The notes under the pieces: generated by a model
Told to the model about the DNA's origin: nothing
Database searches by the model: none
Seen by the model: only the letters and a program-made list of their open reading frames with translations
DNA from: Methanomicrobiales archaeon
GTDB lineage: Archaea > Halobacteriota > Methanomicrobia > Methanomicrobiales > Methanospirillaceae
Assembly: GCA_017883495.1 (NCBI GenBank)
Contig: JADGNL010000128.1
Location: forward strand, 1-7,135
Length of the DNA stretch: 7,135 nucleotides
Direction of reading: 5' to 3'
Shown here: positions 6,491-7,135 of the stretch, piece after piece
Numbering within the stretch: the stretch's first letter is position 1
Layout: each line of letters opens with the position of its first letter
Program-made: the position numbers and the translations under genes

Positions 6491-7059
6491 CGTTCCTCCG
6501 GGCCGAGTCGGCCGTTCCGAATTCGCCAACGGGCCGTGGCAGGTGGCAGGTGGCGGTCGGTGTGGGTTGTCGCGATCGTCACCCCAGGGCGCCCGCCGAG
6601 AGCCCTGCCGAGCGCGATCCTGCCGGGGACGTCGAGCGGGGCGAACGGCTCGTCAAGGACGAGAAAGTCGGCGTCCGTGGCGAGCGCGCACCCGAGCACA
6701 AGCCGCTGCTGCTCGCCCCGCGAGAGCCGAAACGGATCGGCGTTCCCGCGGCCGGCGAGCCCGAGCCGACCAAGGAGGGGTTCCGGCGGGAGTCCCCAGG
6801 ACTCGACCTCGCTCTCGACCGTTGCCCCGGTGAGGTGATGCCCGGGGGACTGGCCGACCCAGAGGCGCCGGGAGACGCCTTCGAAGTGGATCGCGCCGGA
6901 TAGGGGAGCGAGACCGCCCGCGAGCGCGAGCGCGAGCGTGGACTTGCCCGTCCCGATCCGGCCGACGACAACGTGGAGGCCGGGGCCGAAGACGGCGTCG
7001 GCCTCGAGCCGGAACGCACCCCGTTCCAGCACGACATGATCGAGAATGACGGCTGTCAT
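6487..7059 (-). CDS. Short ECF-type ABC transporter ATPase
   Basis: A 190-aa ABC ATPase, probably the energising subunit for the EcfT-like protein encoded next. It has Walker A GRIGTGKST (33-41, Lys39) and a Q-loop in VGQSPG (Gln70). The signature is LSRGEQQRL (112-120), Walker B is FLVLDE (132-137), the D-loop is PLD (141-143) and the H-loop is His166 in TTHTDRH. All catalytic elements are present, although the signature has Arg where LSGGQ has its first Gly. It is much shorter than typical EcfA (about 270 aa), ending soon after the H-loop and lacking the usual C-terminal extension. The ATG at 7059 is preferred over an in-frame ATG at 7074. It overlaps the stop of the upstream gene as ATGA and has GGAGG 7 nt before it, whereas the upstream ATG has none. 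It could serve another small ABC system, but the EcfT-like neighbour argues for ECF. Confidence 0.85.
   Translation of the reverse strand: MTAVILDHVVLERGAFRLEADAVFGPGLHVVVGRIGTGKSTLALALAGGLAPLSGAIHFEGVSRRLWVGQSPGHHLTGATVESEVESWGLPPEPLLGRLGLAGRGNADPFRLSRGEQQRLVLGCALATDADFLVLDEPFAPLDVPGRIALGRALGGRPGVTIATTHTDRHLPPATARWRIRNGRLGPEER
6495..6499 (-). promoter_or_regulatory. Ribosome-binding site of the ecfT-like gene
   Basis: GGAGG, 4 nt before the ATG at 6490, lies within the last codons of the ATPase gene. It fixes the start at the ATGA overlap rather than an in-frame TTG at 6529. Confidence 0.75.
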
Positions 7060-7135
7060 CCTACCGCCTCCCATACGTCGAAGTACGCGAGTGCCGCGTC
7101 CCCCGTTGCGGCGACCCTCCCGGATTCGAGCGCAA
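7056..7135 (-). CDS. C-terminal end of a probable second ECF ATPase (partial)
   Basis: Only the last 25 or so codons are present; the gene runs off the right edge. The visible tail contains LESGRVAATGD, like the LxxGRVxxxG strand near the C-terminus of many ABC ATPases. It then runs through a short helix-like stretch, ALAYFDVWEAVG, to TGA at 7056-7058. It is not hydrophobic, which speaks against a membrane S-component such as BioY. The stop overlaps the ATG of the next ATPase gene (ATGA). A pair of ATPases before an EcfT would match the EcfA-EcfA'-EcfT layout. The reading frame was chosen because the other open frames give no family-like residues and lack this coupled stop. Confidence 0.6.
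   Translation of the reverse strand, partial: ALESGRVAATGDAALAYFDVWEAVG
7067..7071 (-). promoter_or_regulatory. Ribosome-binding site of the short ATPase gene
   Basis: GGAGG lies 7 nt before the ATG at 7059, inside the end of the preceding gene. It decides the start in favour of 7059; the ATG at 7074 has no such site. Confidence 0.75.

Noticed and set aside
1..7135. CRISPR array or complete insertion sequence
   Set aside because: No regularly spaced direct repeats and no paired terminal inverted repeats around a transposase were seen.

Overview
The window looks like a piece of a GC-rich euryarchaeal chromosome, most likely a methanogen of the Methanomicrobiales (Methanoculleus-like; an inference). 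The signs are an intron-containing tRNA-Met with an archaeal bulge-helix-bulge splice motif and no encoded CCA, a two-subunit pyruvate carboxylase of the methanogen type, A/T-rich TATA-like boxes with GGAGG/GAGGTG ribosome-binding sites, and a secreted cysteine protease carrying a NosD-like beta-helix and dockerin-like calcium loops. Every confidently called gene is on the minus strand, so the gene order runs from right to left.

Right end (7135 to 5834): the last residues of one gene, probably an ECF-type ABC ATPase, then a short complete ABC ATPase, then an EcfT-like membrane protein. The three are joined by ATGA stop/start overlaps and form one translationally coupled transporter operon that continues beyond the window. 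No substrate-binding (S) component is visible.

Middle (5857 to 2539): a TATA-like promoter inside the end of the ecfT-like gene, then pycB (carboxyltransferase plus biotin carrier) and pycA (biotin carboxylase), again joined by an ATGA overlap. A small hairpin with a T6 tract follows. Together PycA and PycB should carboxylate pyruvate to oxaloacetate, the anaplerotic entry to the partial TCA pathway that supplies glutamate and aspartate precursors in methanogens. A vitamin-type ECF transporter directly upstream of a biotin-dependent enzyme suggests biotin uptake, but this is inference because the S-component is not seen.

Left part (2503 to 1): a secreted papain-like (C1A) protease of 666 aa, then a tRNA-Met(CAU) gene with a 36-nt intron, then about 280 bases of less GC-rich sequence. 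That stretch holds a 3'-terminal ORF fragment on the plus strand, vaguely like the end of a DDE transposase, and a strong hairpin. No CRISPR array, complete insertion sequence or riboswitch was recognised.
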